Made by a program: the position numbers and the translations under genes | The notes under the pieces: generated by a model | Told to the model about the DNA's origin: nothing | The model's database searches: none | The model's input: only the letters and a program-made list of their open reading frames with translations | Shown: positions 35,314 to 49,300 of the stretch, one piece after another | Layout of the letters: the number at the start of each line of letters is the position of its first letter | Position numbering within the stretch: position 1 is the stretch's first letter | DNA from: Apostichopus japonicus | Lineage: Eukaryota; Echinodermata; Holothuroidea; Aspidochirotida; Stichopodidae | NCBI RefSeq assembly: GCF_037975245.1 | Contig: NC_092577.1 | Coordinates: 28,698,398 to 28,762,397 of the forward strand | Reading direction: 5' to 3' | DNA length: 64,000 nucleotides

Positions 35314-37954
35314 ATCTCTTCCTATTACATTGGATGGCCCCTTCGGTGTCCTTGACCAGCAGCTGACAGACACCCCCTCGGCCGGATTACGTCACCATTT
35401 GACTACCGGACCCGAACAAATCGAGGAGAGACCACAACAGCGGTTCCCTCGGAATACGGAGGCCTCTAAACACCATGTCTCCAAATGGAACAAAGTTACC
35501 AACGGCACTGAAGACCAAGTGCAACAGTTACCAGTTCCAGCACAGATTTCGCTTAACGCCATCAATGATCGTCACATCGACAACGACAACGATGACGAAT
35601 CCGATGACGAAAGCGACACCGACTCCGTGATTGATACCTCAGAATGTGATGACGTCACTGGAGTAAATGCCAACACCATCGGCGATATGATTAAAGTAAC
35701 AGCCAAGTGTCATTGGCTGTTACGTAAATACCAACGAATGAATCTTGACGAGAAACGCCAAGAAGATGAAAGCCCGGTCACGACTTTGGAACCAGATGTC
35801 AACAATCTGAAGACCAGAATGCAAGTCATGACTCTGCTAGCAAGTCCTCTACCGATGGACGATAACACCGATGAAGAATCATGTTGCAATGATTCGACTT
35901 TGGCAAGTTTAGCCGAAGAAGGCCGACTACCCTGGATGCAGACCTCGGCAGATATGGAAGAGGATGTTTTTCCCTGCTGGTCTGAGGAGGCTCACCCGGA
36001 CATCGGCGATCTCGTCAGAGCAACAGTTGAGGTAGAATGTGAGGTTAAATCTAAAGAACCTTACAACCGCCGAGACAGGTTTGTCTTCCAATGGTTTCTA
36101 GATGACAGACGAATGAGCAGAATCTGGGTTGAAGAGAAACTTCACCAAGATAGAATACACCAAAGGGAATTCTTTAATGAATTTTGTCCGTTCTGGCCTC
36201 CGATAACTGCCCAAGAATATCATTACGATTTCTTCTACAACTTCAATGGTAGAATGCCTCTGGAATTCCAACCAAACTACTCACAGGTCTATCCTGACTT
36301 TGACCCTTGGATGCCTCCACCTGTATCTCAGTTTGACTCATATCATCATGGTGGCATCTTACCTCCCCCACCTCCGATGCCATGGGCGGAGGAGCATGAC
36401 CGAAGTTTAAGCTATCAATATAATTTAGCGGCCTATTACCCTCCGTGTCGCCCGCATGCACTTGATAGGTGTGCATTAGAACCGGATCTGTTCCCAACAC
36501 CATTACCAACTATACCACCAAAAGCACCGCCATCATCACCACCAATGCGACCACCGTCATCACCACCAATGTTACCGCCATCATCACATGCAATTATGTC
36601 TCGTGACATCCATCCTGGTGAGATTATATACAGCAAAGTCAGTGATGTCTTACCTCCTGGAGCCTTGCACCCTTCAACTCATCAATTGTCAAACTCTCCA
36701 CCAGGTACTGATGACAAAAATGTCATTCTTACTCCTCCTGCTAGCATCATCTCTCGAAATAAAACAGAAGAGAATAAGATCATCAAGCCCAAGAAGACAT
36801 TCCATGGAGACGAAACAAAGAAAGTAACAGCGATTGTTGAGAAACCAAAGGTTCTTGTGGATCGAGTCCCAGATAAACCAAAACCGACTCTAAACATTCA
36901 CAAGGAGGAAAATATTTCGAATCAAATGTTGATCAATCCAATTAAGAACGTGAAGGTACAGAAGCGTGTTCGATTCGATTTGAGCAAGAATCAAACCAAG
37001 ACTGTAAGCCGGTACCTGATTGGTCGTAGGTCACGAGTTATTCAACCTGTTAGCGAAAAGGACAACTCACCAGCTAAAGGCCAGATAATTGCAAATGTTG
37101 CAGCAACCAACGAGTTGACAGGATTGACCTTGTCTGCATCTCCTGTATCTACGCATGCGCCCTCCACTTCAAATCACGTGACGACATCTCTGTCATCACA
37201 AAAGAGAAAGTTTCTGGCAAAATGTAAGAAACAACCAGCCAATGCTTCAGTTACAGACGGTATTGTTGAAGGCAAAACCGCTGTACGAAACTCCGGTCTC
37301 GTCGTTGAACATTGTGTCATGCATGATAATCAGGACAATGATGTACAGAAATGCTACGAGAGTTCAAACTATGACAACGGCAAAACAGAGTATGGAACAG
37401 ACAGGAAGGTAGCAGGAGAGGGGCACAACAAAACTCTGGTGAGAGAGGAAAGAAAAGGAGACAAGTTCGTCGAGACATCTGCTCTTAAGGAAAAGAACAA
37501 TCGTCGATTAAGATGGACGGATTCTTTGACGTCATTTCCCGTAAATAAAAAATCCAAAAAGTTTAAATTGAAGGAAAGGACACAACAACAAACCTGTCAG
37601 AGCATCGACGAAACAGGACAGAAATCATCCATCAGCTGCCAAAGTAGTTTCCATGGCACCGGTGAACTTATCGATGAGGTGCCTAACAATGGTGATCAAC
37701 ACTGTGCCGACGACCTTGCTGTTTATTGGAATCAGAAACCACATCGTAGAAACAGATCAGTTGACCTGTCTACGCATGCTCAAAGGGGCATAGAACGAGC
37801 AAGTCGGGACGCGCCTTCTCAAAGTAGCCAGGTGTCGTCTGCCACTAATCGGAATGATGATCTAGGGATGGAGCCTAGGCTTGCGATTTTTGGACTCATA
37901 ATTTGCTCCATATTCACTTTCGCTCTTAGTTTGATTATTTATGATTTAAGTTGA
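35314..37954 (+). CDS. Large terminal exon of an unrecognised tail-anchored, proline-rich protein
   Basis: The frame is open for about 880 codons and ends at TGA 37952-37954. The first in-frame ATG is far inside (about 125 codons), and a clear acceptor (catcttctttcag) sits at 35301-35313, so this is a spliced 3' exon whose first base completes a codon. In order the protein has an acidic run (about 35578-35640), a Trp/Phe-rich segment (about 36060-36240), proline-rich runs (36361-36390, 36488-36590), a KRVRF motif at 36962-36976, a second RLRW motif at 37505-37516, basic patches, and a C-terminal hydrophobic helix IFGLIICSIFTFALSLIIY (about 37886-37942) followed by four residues, which suggests tail anchoring. 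KRVRF has the form of a PP1-docking RVxF motif; that role is inferred. I do not recognise the family. Confidence 0.8.
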
Positions 37955-38069
37955 ATCGCCATGGCAACGAAAACGATTTTCGATGGTGTAGAACAACTTG
38001 AAAACGAATCATGAAACTCACGGTATCCGACCAGATTCGTAGTAAAACATGTTTCTGATTTGTTGAATC

Positions 38070-38076
38070 AAATAAA
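38070..38076 (+). terminator. Polyadenylation signal AATAAA after the 880-codon exon
   Basis: AATAAA lies about 117 nt past the stop at 37954, a usual spacing for a short 3' UTR, which supports that exon being terminal. Confidence 0.6.
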
Positions 38077-41000
38077 AGGCAATGGAAAACAACTTATTTC
38101 TGTTACTAATTTGAACTCTGGTCTTGTTTCTATATCTCTTGTCCCTTTCAATGTTTATCATTGGTCCAATTGCATCGCGGCATCGACTAAAGCTTCGACT
38201 ACCGAGTGATTCCTTTTTGCTCTCAGACCTTCAACAAAACCATCTATTTTCTAAGATAGCGAGGGGCTGAGAGAGAGAAGGCTGGTCGCAATGAGATTCT
38301 TCAAGCTATTTATCATCAGATACCATCACTTCTCTCTCTCCACGCATACAGCTGGCTCCACCTCTCTCCACACCACCTCTCTCTCCACCTCTCTCTCTCT
38401 CTCTCTCTCTGACCAACAGCAACTTCTAATGACCTTTGATCATCACCAAAACAATTCTTTTCTTCTCTATATACACAGCATGTATATACCAAATCAGTGA
38501 TCAGTAAATGTGTGCTTTTGCATTAGCAGCCTTTCACAGATAACCCTGTCATGCACATCCGTGCAAGCACAGGCTGAACATAGGGTTCCCATGTCCAAAG
38601 CTGAAATGACCATACAAAATGAGAATGCCATATGAGATGAGGGAAAATATCCTGAAATACGAATGAAGAAAAAAAAAGAAAAGAAAAGTGGTTTGTTTAT
38701 TTGCCAAATAGATGATTGCGACTACTTACAATATCCTCGTTAACCTCAATGTGACAGAAATAAATTGAAAACGCACGGCAAAATATGTGACAGAAATATA
38801 TATTTTTAACTTATTTATCTTTTGAAAAGGCAGCCGTTGGTGAGGCTACAAACCACAAGGAGGATCTGAAATTTATAACTGGAAATTAAACAAACAAACA
38901 AAGCAACATGAAATTCAATTAAAAATTTTCAACTAAATGGCAATTGATTTATTGCAATTGTATTTAAAAAAGTACCTTCTCTATAGATTATTTTTAACAT
39001 CATTAGCTATAACTGCCTTTATCAAAATATATAGAGTGAGTCGATATTCCCCAATACACTGCCACTCGTGTGTTATCTCTGTTAGTTCCAATATATATAG
39101 TAATTGCGCCAAAATGAGTTTATCATACCATGGAGCTATAAACAAAGTAGGCCTACGTCTTATAAGTTGATACAGTGATTTCATATCTGACCATCCAGCT
39201 TAGATTATGAAAGCATTACTTTGTTTTTTTCTTTGTATCTTTAATAAAATACCTTTTCTTTTATGTAAGGGTACACAGCTCAGTTTAATAATCATCGTAG
39301 GACTATTGTATCAAAATAGTACAATGTCTTCCCTGCAGTTATCTTTGTCAAATATAAATTTTAACAAACCAACACCTTTTAGTTACAAAAAGTAAACAAA
39401 TGGTGCGTTTTAAACTCAAAAAGCTGGAAAAGGGTACTTTTCATTAACAGAAAAAAAGGAGAACTTCTAATTTATGTAAAAGGGAAATTTTTCAGTGTTT
39501 TATATACAAAATTGAGGGCACTTCTCCATTCGGCCCCTTTTAACTTTTATCTCTAACGGGTCAAGTTCAGCTATAGGAAGCACGGGTGGCAGATCGAGGG
39601 AAATGGGGTGGGTAGGTGAAAAGGGACAGGGAGGGGGTGCGGGCACAACGGCACGTGCCAACATTTTTGGGAAAAGTACCTACCGTAGACTTAATATCTT
39701 TATTGACAACCCGTACGTGGGGGTCAAGTAGGATCGTTTTGGAATGTACACCCTGACCCTTTCCCATTTTATTACCCTCACAAAGTAATTATTAACACAA
39801 TTTTTCATGTTGACTTAAGTATTGACCTAATTTATAGCCTAAATACGCCTAAAAATGCTTCCTTTTCAATTTTTGTTCCGGTGATGAACCCCAGACCGTT
39901 TATACGCCAGTCATCTTCGATGTTATCCCGGCCACACCTCCTCTATAAAATCCTGGATCGGCCCTGGCCTGACCGAGATACTCAATCCTTGCAATACGGT
40001 TGATGTATATACATAATATACACTCTTGGTACTTTGCCAAGCGTCAAAAATATACAATATACGTGTTACTATAGTTCAGATAGGCCTGCGGTGCTAATGT
40101 TGATACAATTTATTTGTGCAAAAGTAAAGTGCCGGCCTGACGTTTCGATCCTAGCAGCATGTAGTTATTCATAGGCTGAATGAATTCTTTGTGAATGGCT
40201 CAGCTCATCAGCTTCGACACAAACCCAACTTTCATCCTTGATTACCGTGAGATAGAGATAATTCAGATCGACAACCTCCCCTGCCAAACAGCTAAAAGCT
40301 TAAAACATCGTAGGCTGGTCAGGTAGATATCGGGTAGATATTGGGTAGATATTACAGGTTTGTTCACACACAAGACTATAAAGACTTGAGCAAGTCTTAA
40401 TATGGCATCTTTGAGCCAAATGGACTACATTGTTGATATACCATGATGAAGGTTGGGCATTGCAAATGATGAAATTTAAAATATTGAAGCTCTCAACCTG
40501 TGTCCGTATTTTGGCAAATTTACACGACTTTGATACGGTATCTACATATACGCCGTTATCCTCAAACTCTTGTTATGTGATATCAGCGTATCGCAAGTTT
40601 TTGTAACCTCCAGTAAATATATGGGGGCGCTATGCGTCATTACGTTCGTACATAAGTCATTTTGTTATTCTCTCTCAATTACGAAGAAATTCAAGCCGAT
40701 CTACTACAATAACAAGATAGGCTAAATGGTATCTAAACCAGTGTCTACCTATTGCAGTATAGTCCATTCGCTGTAAGTGCAAATCTTACTTAGCCTAGTT
40801 TTAGCCAGCTTACATGAGGACATCTTGAAAACCTAGTTAGTCCTGTCGTGATTTTCAAAGTAAGGTGTTTGCCAACTAATTAGGTAAGCCTATTGCATAG
40901 GCTAGCCAGGCTAGGCCCAAGCCTAGACTACGCAGTTATTAGCCAATGTCAGCGACTTTCCGCTGTGCATTTTACGTTTAACGATATTGGAGAAATACCG

Positions 41001-41099
41001 TTTCTGCGAAATAAGTTTGTCAATGTAATGACTACCTACTGTTTCTCCACCAGTTTGGCAACGAAACTCAAGATGCTCAGACTAATGTACACAGGACAG
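38077..41099. other. No gene seen
   Basis: A SINE/RTE-like scrap (GCCGGCCTGACGTTTCGATC near 40131) is the only familiar text. Confidence 0.5.
38330..38412. repeat. CT-rich run ending in (CT)n
   Basis: CTCTCTCCAC-type repeats, then about 12 CT steps. Confidence 0.9.
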
Positions 41100-41535
41100 T
41101 TTATTATGCACCAGTGTGATGTGGATAGAATAGAAGCTATTCAGACTTCAGAGAAGAGCAGCCAGATTTTGTATGGCAGACTACTCTTATAAATCCAGTG
41201 TGACAAATATGCTTGAGGAATTAGATTGGCCCCTGCTAAAACCAAGAAGAAAGCACACACGTCTACAAATGCTTTCTAAAATCAATAACAATCTTGTATC
41301 AATAGATAAAGACAATCTAATCCCAGCAAAAAGTGTTAACACAAGAAATAAACATTGATGATCTTAACTTCCAAGTTTCCTACGCTAGAAAGAATTTAAA
41401 TATAAATATTCTTTCTTCCCCCGCACCTTACAAGATTGGAATGCTTTGCCATCAGACATTGTGCATGCAACTAGCCTGGACTGTTCCAAAGACAAGCTTA
41501 CTAACTCTTGTTTTGTTGTATAATAACTTTTTCTC
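41100..41535 (+). pseudogene. Degraded C-terminal end of a LINE reverse-transcriptase ORF
   Basis: Reading across three frame shifts gives RIEAIQ, then MADYSYKSSVTNMLEELDWP, LLKPRRKHTRLQMLSKINNN and LVSIDKDNLIPAK, then FQVSYAR, and in another frame DWNALPSDIVHATSLD. These are the conserved SVTxMLxxLxWxxLxxRR..., NxLVxI and WNxLPxxIVxAxSLDxFK blocks that end CR1/Jockey-like LINE ORFs. Confidence 0.75.
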
Positions 41536-43319
41536 TTACTCATACTTTGAAGCGCTCGGTTGGCGTATATGTCCTCTCTAGACTACAGTAGTAGGAGTTT
41601 TGCCAACTTAACCCATTCATATTCAGGTGTAGCCTAAACATAATTGTTTATGGCCTTTTCCCTGTCATAGCAATACCATTACCAGTTTTTCCTCTAGGCC
41701 CAAGGCTAATCAGTTGAATTTATTTTATTTATGTTTTTTATTTCAACTTGCAAGGATAAACCCATTTAGCAATACAAGAAAATAAAATCCAAATACTAGC
41801 TAGTTCTTCACCAAATAATCTTTTTTGTTCATGAAATTGTATTCTAGTCTTGTTCAGTGGGCTTAACTTAGGCCTTCTATGAATAATGTGCTTGTCTGAT
41901 AGTTGCTTTCTTCATTAAATTAAAGTTTACTTCCTAATACATGTGCTTTAATGACAAGGTACTTGTATTTCTTGCCTTAACAGCCTAATTAGCCAAGAAA
42001 TGTACTCAACCTTTTTTTTCAATATATATATGCATTTAAGCTATTAAGCAAATTAAATTTGGGAGCAAACTTATAGCATTTACAGGGGACAAAATGGTCA
42101 TAGGCAAAGAGGTGGAAGGTCAGCTGGTTGGGGGCTGATGTGGCAACGGGATGAAATGTACCAGTTACCAAGAAACACATTTAATAGTAGCCTGCCTTTC
42201 ATGAACTTTAAGGCGTAAACCATTACATCCCTACTAGGCTATGTTGTACATAATTAGGGGGGGCTGATACTAATTTACCGGATCATCGGTTAATCACCTT
42301 AACCTATGCTTTGTGGGCATGCTAAAAGTTTGGTAATGGTAACATTGATGCATCAACATTCACAAAAATAATTGAAGCTTAATGAAGAGCTTTATCAGTG
42401 CATCAATGATACAATTTAGCGAGATAATTCAAACACAGGCTCTCAGCATCCACAGGATCCATCAGTTTAAACAGTGTAGCTACATAGACCTACAGTACGT
42501 TATGAACTAACGATCTCGTGAATAGCTGCCACCACTGGTATGCTCATTGGTTACTGATGGTAACAGTAACTGAAGGGAACCAATCAGGATCAGTTTCCTT
42601 AAGTACATTTTACTGTCTGACTCTGTGTCAAAAGCAGTACATTGATGGTGCTGCAGCATCACTGCTGACAGGTTGCTAAGGTCATGTTGTTTTGTTCTAG
42701 CTATATTTTACACAGTAGACACTGTTGATCTGCAGAGATATAATCTCCACTGTTTGATCAATTTGATTCAGCCTTCAGCCTTGATGCAGCTGGAATTTGC
42801 AGAGTTGCTGCAGGTTTTCTTACTGATTTATTGCTAGATTGTTTTTATGGACTCAAAAGCTGGGATGAAACAAAGGTTCACAAGACCATCCCAATCTCTT
42901 TTTAAAATGGCCCCTGGTTCACAGGGTATAAAGTTGAACCAAATGCCACTTGAAATCTTTTCAGGTACTATTTGGCATTTTCTTATCCATCAACATGTGT
43001 CTTTTGCAGAACTTTTATTTAACAGCAACAGTTGCATGTATGATTTGATCTCTTTTTGTGGGGGTTTGTGTAACTCACCTTTTCTTTGACGAAAAATTGC
43101 TCTAATGGTGCTACTAAAAATAAAGGGATAAAAAGGGGCAAGCGTACTTTCTCAGGATCTATTGGAACCATTTGACAAGTTCATGGGAGTTCCATTGCCG
43201 ATTATTACTTTCATTCCTTCCTTGTAAGTTTTCACAAAATACTTTGAGCTAATTAATGGTTGATTTTTTTTAAAACTTTTTTTGTCAGAGAGAGCCATAA
43301 AGTCCTCTTCTGAAGAGTG
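41536..43319. other. Region upstream of RNGTT; no coding exon seen
   Basis: It should contain the RNGTT promoter and perhaps a 5' untranslated exon. No TATA box or CpG-rich block stands out. Confidence 0.45.
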
Positions 43320-43374
43320 ATGGCCCTACCAGACAGATGGTTGAAATGTCCAAGGAAAGGCCAGTTAATTGCAG
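43320..43374 (+). CDS. RNGTT: RNGTT coding exon 1 (residues 1-19)
   Basis: Encodes [18 protein letters not shown] plus the first base of Glu19, matching the conserved PPRWLNCPR..G start of animal capping enzymes. The donor is G|gtaaac. A polypyrimidine tract with CAG (tttttttgtcag, about 43281-43289) lies just upstream, so the real first exon may be a 5' untranslated exon further left, with this ATG in exon 2. Confidence 0.9.
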
Positions 43375-46300
43375 GTAAACCTAAGTTGTTTATGATACTG
43401 TAGGTTAGAATTGCAATGGGACATCTGCCTGCTGTTAAATTGCTAAAGAGGGAAAACTATTGTATTTAATGAAGTTGCATTCCCCTTATATATCAAGAAA
43501 TTTGTAAACATGAAATGCTTTTGTCTGATTGAATCATCGTACCAAAATGTCACATTTTCCTTTAAATCTGACAGTCGTTTCCCTGTACACACTGTTCTGT
43601 ATGTTGCATTAATAGCACTGCTAAAATGCATACCACTCCAATGAGAAAGATTAGCCTAAAACATCTTAATGTTTCATTGACATGTCTTGGAACATTACAA
43701 AGTTGATTGATTACTGATGGTATCCTATCAGGGGACATATCTGTTACATCCGTCATCCCCAACCAACTAATTTGAACTAAATGTCCAGAGGGAGTCTAGT
43801 TTTTACAGATGTTCTGCAAAAATTTTTTACAGAATGAATGGGTTATGAATTAGTCATTAAATGTATGCAAAACTCATATCATTGATGTTGATCTTTGAAT
43901 GATTTCTTAGAACCAGGTGTTAGAGTCCTACTGTATATGATTGTCGGTCACACTAAGAAATATGTAAATGAAGTATGAAACTATTTGAATTGGTTGAAAG
44001 CGATCATTTGATAGCAGCACAAATCGATACCAGAAAGCATTCAACCTTTGTGTTTATCAGTTGTTTGGTGTGCAGGGGTCAGATTTTAGACTGCATGGTC
44101 TTCCAGACTATTGGAAAAGTAGGTCCCTTGACTAAAAACAACAAACCACCAAAACAACCCATTTTTTGAGTGTTTGTACTGTAACAATGATTAGTCTGAA
44201 AATGAGTCTTTTAAAGGACACTTTTTTATCAGTATATATATGTTAATATAAATATATATATAAATATATCTAAATATCTTTTTTCAGTTTTTGCCATCTC
44301 TGGTTTATCTATTAGTGACATGAAACATAAATTGCTAATGAAATTTGTATACTGTGCTAATCTTTCACAATTTTGAACATATCTTTGAATGTGTCCCGGG
44401 AGATTTCTTAGAGAAGCTTCGAAATGCAGAGTTGCAAAAACATGCCATACACCATCATAAATACCCAAGGAAGTCTGGATTGAAATATTATTTCGTTTGA
44501 TGACTTCTACATCAAGTTGTCTTCAATTATTTATAATTTCTGTTCTATATCTTTACAGAGAAATTCTTGCCATTCAAAACTCCTCTCAGCTCTCACTATG
44601 ACTCTAAAATACCCGAAGAAGATCGATTCTACTTGCAAATGATCTTCGCTTACGTCCAGTCCAAGCAGAGAAAAGTTGGCCTGGTAGTGGACTTGACCAA
44701 TACCAGCAGATTCTACGACAAATCGGAAGTGGAGAAAACCGGAGCAAAATACATCAAGTTGCAATGTAGAGGGTGAGAAAACAAGGTCCTCATGTAACCA
44801 CAATGTGCACTGTTAATAAATTACCACTTCATAAAGGCTGACTTTTTAGGCAGAATTTCTTTAGTCTAAGTTATATATGTCATAGTCCAAGAAAATGTAG
44901 GAGAAAATATATTAATGAGTAATTTTTAAATTAATGAAATTTATTACAAATTAATTAATTCAAAATTAATTGATTCAAATTAATTGATTCAAATTATGAA
45001 ATGTTTCTGTAGCTACTCTACTTTTCAAGATGTTCACCTTTTAAATGTGATAAATCTCTTGCATGCTTCTGTACGGCAAAGGTTGAATATGACATCAATG
45101 CCTCAGAGCAGGCCTTTACATTCTTTACCTCCCAAACACCTGACGACTTCGTCCAAGTAATTAACGGTTTCATCGTTAGTAACATTCAGACGTATCTGTT
45201 TTTCATAACTAGCCACGGCGAAGCACCATCAAGGGATCAGACCAAGACTTTCATACAGATATGTAACAACTTCTCCGTCCAGCACCCGCAGGACGTTATC
45301 GGAGTTCATTGCACTCACGGTTTCAACAGGTCCGGTTTCCTGATTTGTGCCTATCTGGTGGAGAAAATGGACTGGAGGTATAAAATTTCAATGTTTCATC
45401 AGAAACCGCCTTTTTAAATCTAACCGTTTTTTTGGTGGTGCACAGTTTTGAGATTTCTTTGAAATGTGAATTGTTAAAGGGATGTTTTATTGGTAGACAA
45501 TGTAAAGACATATCTTTAAAAGAGAATAAATATTCCACACTGTTAGTTGATTACCACCATCAAGTTATGGTTGATTAAATGTAACCGTTTTTAACCGTGT
45601 GAACCCTTGATTCGTCAAGGTAGTGGAAAACAGTCATTGGTCTGTGTGATGTCGTCACAACAGATGTTCTTCAAAAGCTTATCTGATAAATATGGAAATA
45701 TGAAACTATGTGCAAGTTCTCTGGCACAGAATAAATTTTCACCCCTGTGTTAAGAAACACCTAGAAACCAATCAGACCTATTTCTGTCTGAAAACTGATT
45801 GTTTTTTGTGGAATATTTAACAATGTCGTTCAAATGGTTCTATGCTTTACAAGTAATTGAAGGGTTTGAAGGATTAGTGCATAAAAGGATGCTAAAATGT
45901 ATTTAATAGATGTGCAATACTTAGATCATGTTCCAGTCAGCATAGTCAGGTCATGCATATTCATGATTAATCCATCTGCTCCATTCAGTAGGGACAATTC
46001 TGTTTCTTTGTATAATGTATTTCCCTCTTCAAAGTACAGTACTTGTACTGACCCGTATGAATATCATGTTTCTATCAGATGAAGGTTTGGAACTGTTCGT
46101 ATTGTCAATACAAGTGCTTACAAGTATGTTATTGAAAGACAGTTTATAGTGGTATCAGCATTAGAATATTGTCCCTACAAGCTGATCCGCTGATAAAGAT
46201 ATAAAAAAATTTTAATCCAGTACTCAATTCCATGTACTTTGCTAGCTCTGTGAAACTTACCTCTTTGGTCTCTTTTATAGCATTGACATGGCTGTACAAA

Positions 46301-49300
46301 TCTTTGCCCAGGCAAGGCCACCTGGTATTTACAAAGGTCACTACATCAAAGATCTCTTCAAGCAGTATGGAGATGTTAATGATGCTACACCACCACCAGA
46401 ACTCCCTGACTGGTGTACAGGTATGTGTACTAAAGGTGGTGTTATTTGGGTGCTGTACCACCACCAGAACTTCCTGACTGGTGTACAGGGTAGGTGTACT
46501 AAAGGTGGTGTTATTTGGGTGCTGCACCACCACCAGAACTCCCTGACTGGTGTACAGGTATGTGTACTAAAGGTGGTGTTATTTGGGTGCTGTACCACCA
46601 CCAGAACTTCCTGACTGGTGTACAGGTATGTGTACTAAAGTTGTTGTTATTTGAGTGCTGTACCACCACCAGAACTCCCTGACTGGTGTACAGGTATGTG
46701 TACTAAAGTTGGTGTTACTTGGGTGCTGTACCACGACCAGAACTCCCTGACTGGTGTACAGGTAGATGTACTAAAGGTGGTGTTATTTGGGTGCTGCACC
46801 ACCACTGCAATGTCCTGATTGGTGTACAGGTATGTGTACTAAAGGTGGTGTTATTTGGGTGCTGTACCACTACCAGAACTTCCTGACTGGTGTACAGGTA
46901 GGTGCACTAAAGTTGGTGTTATTTGGGTGCTGTACCACCACCACCAGAACTTTTTGACTGGTGTACAGGTATGTATCCAAGGTTGGTGATATTAGGGGGC
47001 TTTACCATCAGCAGGTATGTGAATTAATATAGGTGTTATTAAGAAATTGTTACACCACCAGAACTTCATGACTAGTGTACTTGTATGTTTATTTGAGTTG
47101 GGTGCTCCACTGGTGCTGCACCACTGCCAGACCTATCTGACTGGTGTACATGTAGGTGTATTTGAGTTGGGTGTTCTACTGGTGCTGCAACACTGCCAGA
47201 CCTATCTGAATGGTGTACATGTAGGTGTATTTGAGTTGGGTGTTCTACTGGTGCTGCAACACTGCCAGACCTATCTGAATGGTGTACATGTATGTGTATT
47301 TGAGGCAGGTGTTCTACTGGTGCTGCAACACTGCCAGACCTATCTGACAGGTGTACATATATGTGTATAATAGTTGTGGTATTGGAGTACTGTCTAATCA
47401 GCAGATGTCACTGACTGGTGTACACACATGTGTATTTAAGTTTGGTGTTGTTAGGGTGCTGTGCCATAAGAAGATATCCATGACTAGTGTACAGCTGTGC
47501 TTGTCATCCTTACGTGTGATTCCAGTTTCACACCAACACTGGAATTTCCTGGTTGGTGTTTAGATGTTTCTTATTTTTGAATGAAATGTCACTGCATTGC
47601 TGCGTACCAACACAAGAACATTGTGATTGGCTCAAATGATATAATTTATTCAAATGTACCTATTTTGTCATCTTACTGTTAAACAGCGATATCAGTTTTA
47701 TCTTTGTTATGGTAATTTTCTTCTTTTAGAGAATTTATTCTATATGTGGTGAATCATCCAGCTATTGACAGTTTGTCTCAGTCTTTCCTGCAATTTCTCC
47801 CAATTTGAACTTTGCCCTTGAATCTTGTTGCTAATATAAGGGACATTAATAGTCTTCTTGTGCTTTTGAATTAAAAACATTTTTTAGAAGCAGACGATGA
47901 GGATGAGGAAAGTCCATCTAACGGAGGCATTCCGAGCGCTTCTCCATCTAAAGGGAGGAACAGAGATGCTGTGAATGAAAATAAAGTGGTAAGGGATCAC
48001 TGTTAGGGGTCAAAGTGGGATCAAGTGGATCAAAGTGGTAATGGATCACTCTTGACCATCACTTTAGGCCAATGACATAAGATTATTAAAAATGCTCTAC
48101 ACTGCAAACAAGTGGTAAGGGATCACTGTTAGGGATCAAAGTGGTAAGGGATCACTGTCAGTAACTCTTGACCATCAAGTTAGGCCAATGAAATAAGATT
48201 ATTAAAAATTGCATTACACAATATTTTCTTTCTTTTTCTTTTATACATGGTAATAAATATTGAGGTAGCATTGACTTAAGCATCAAGTGTGTTAGGTGGC
48301 ACCAGGGTTGTCTAGTGGAGACAGCCGTTTAATCATATGCCCTGTTATTCAATTACAAAATTTTCAGCGGCAGTTACAGGGACTGTGTGCTTATGCCACC
48401 TCTTTTGAAGTTTGTTTGGCACTAAGAACTAGCTGCAGATATTATAGCTATCCTCAACACAGGCCTGCACAAAGTGGAAATAATTAACACACTTTACACA
48501 GGGGGTTGTTTTGTGGATTTTACCGATGTATTATTCTCATGCACCGCCATACCAGTAACGATTTCGGTATCTAATGGTGCTTTCGCAACCAGGGGGCCCC
48601 CTCTATCATGAAATCCTGGAACCACCAATGACTATATATAGTAGTGATGAAAGGGCATAGTGTGATGGTTTATGCTTTCTACATTGCAATTAGATGTGTA
48701 ATTTCATCACTACATTACAATACTTAATGCACAACATTAATTTTTAGTATGTTGTAGGGTGTTAAGGACAACATTCAAATTGATGTGTAATATCATCACT
48801 ACTTTACAATATTTAATGCACAACATTAATTTTTAATATTTTGTAGGGTGTTAAGGACAACATTCAATAAGATGTGTAATACCATCACTACATTACAATA
48901 TTTAATGCACAACATTAATTTTTAGTATGTTGTAGGGTGTCAAGGACAACATTCAAATTGATGTGTAATATCATCACTACTTTACAATATTTAATGCACA
49001 ACATTAATTTTTAGTATGTTGTAGGGTGTCAAGGACAACATTCAAATTGATGTGTAATATCATCACTACTTTACAATATTTAATGCACTACATTAAGTTT
49101 TTGTATGTTGTAGGGTGTTAAGGACAACATTCAATTAGATGTGTAATATCATCACTATATTACAATATTAAATGCACAACATTATTTTTTGTATGTTGTA
49201 GGGTGTCAAGGACAACATTCAATTAGATGTGTAATTTCATCACTATATTACAATATTTAATGCACTACATTAATTTTTAGTATGTTGTAGGGTGTTAAGG

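Noticed and set aside
36243-36636. Minus-strand Gly/Asp-rich frames
   Set aside because: Antisense of the proline-rich part of the large plus-strand exon.
40893-41192. 99-codon plus-strand frame as a gene
   Set aside because: No ATG start; its right part belongs to a LINE remnant that needs frame shifts to be read.
44531-44803. 90-codon minus-strand frame
   Set aside because: Antisense shadow of RNGTT exon 2.
46288-46614. 108-codon frame extending exon 4 of RNGTT
   Set aside because: Its first part is real exon 4; the rest is intronic array read through the donor. Kept only as a possible in-frame donor shift in the findings.
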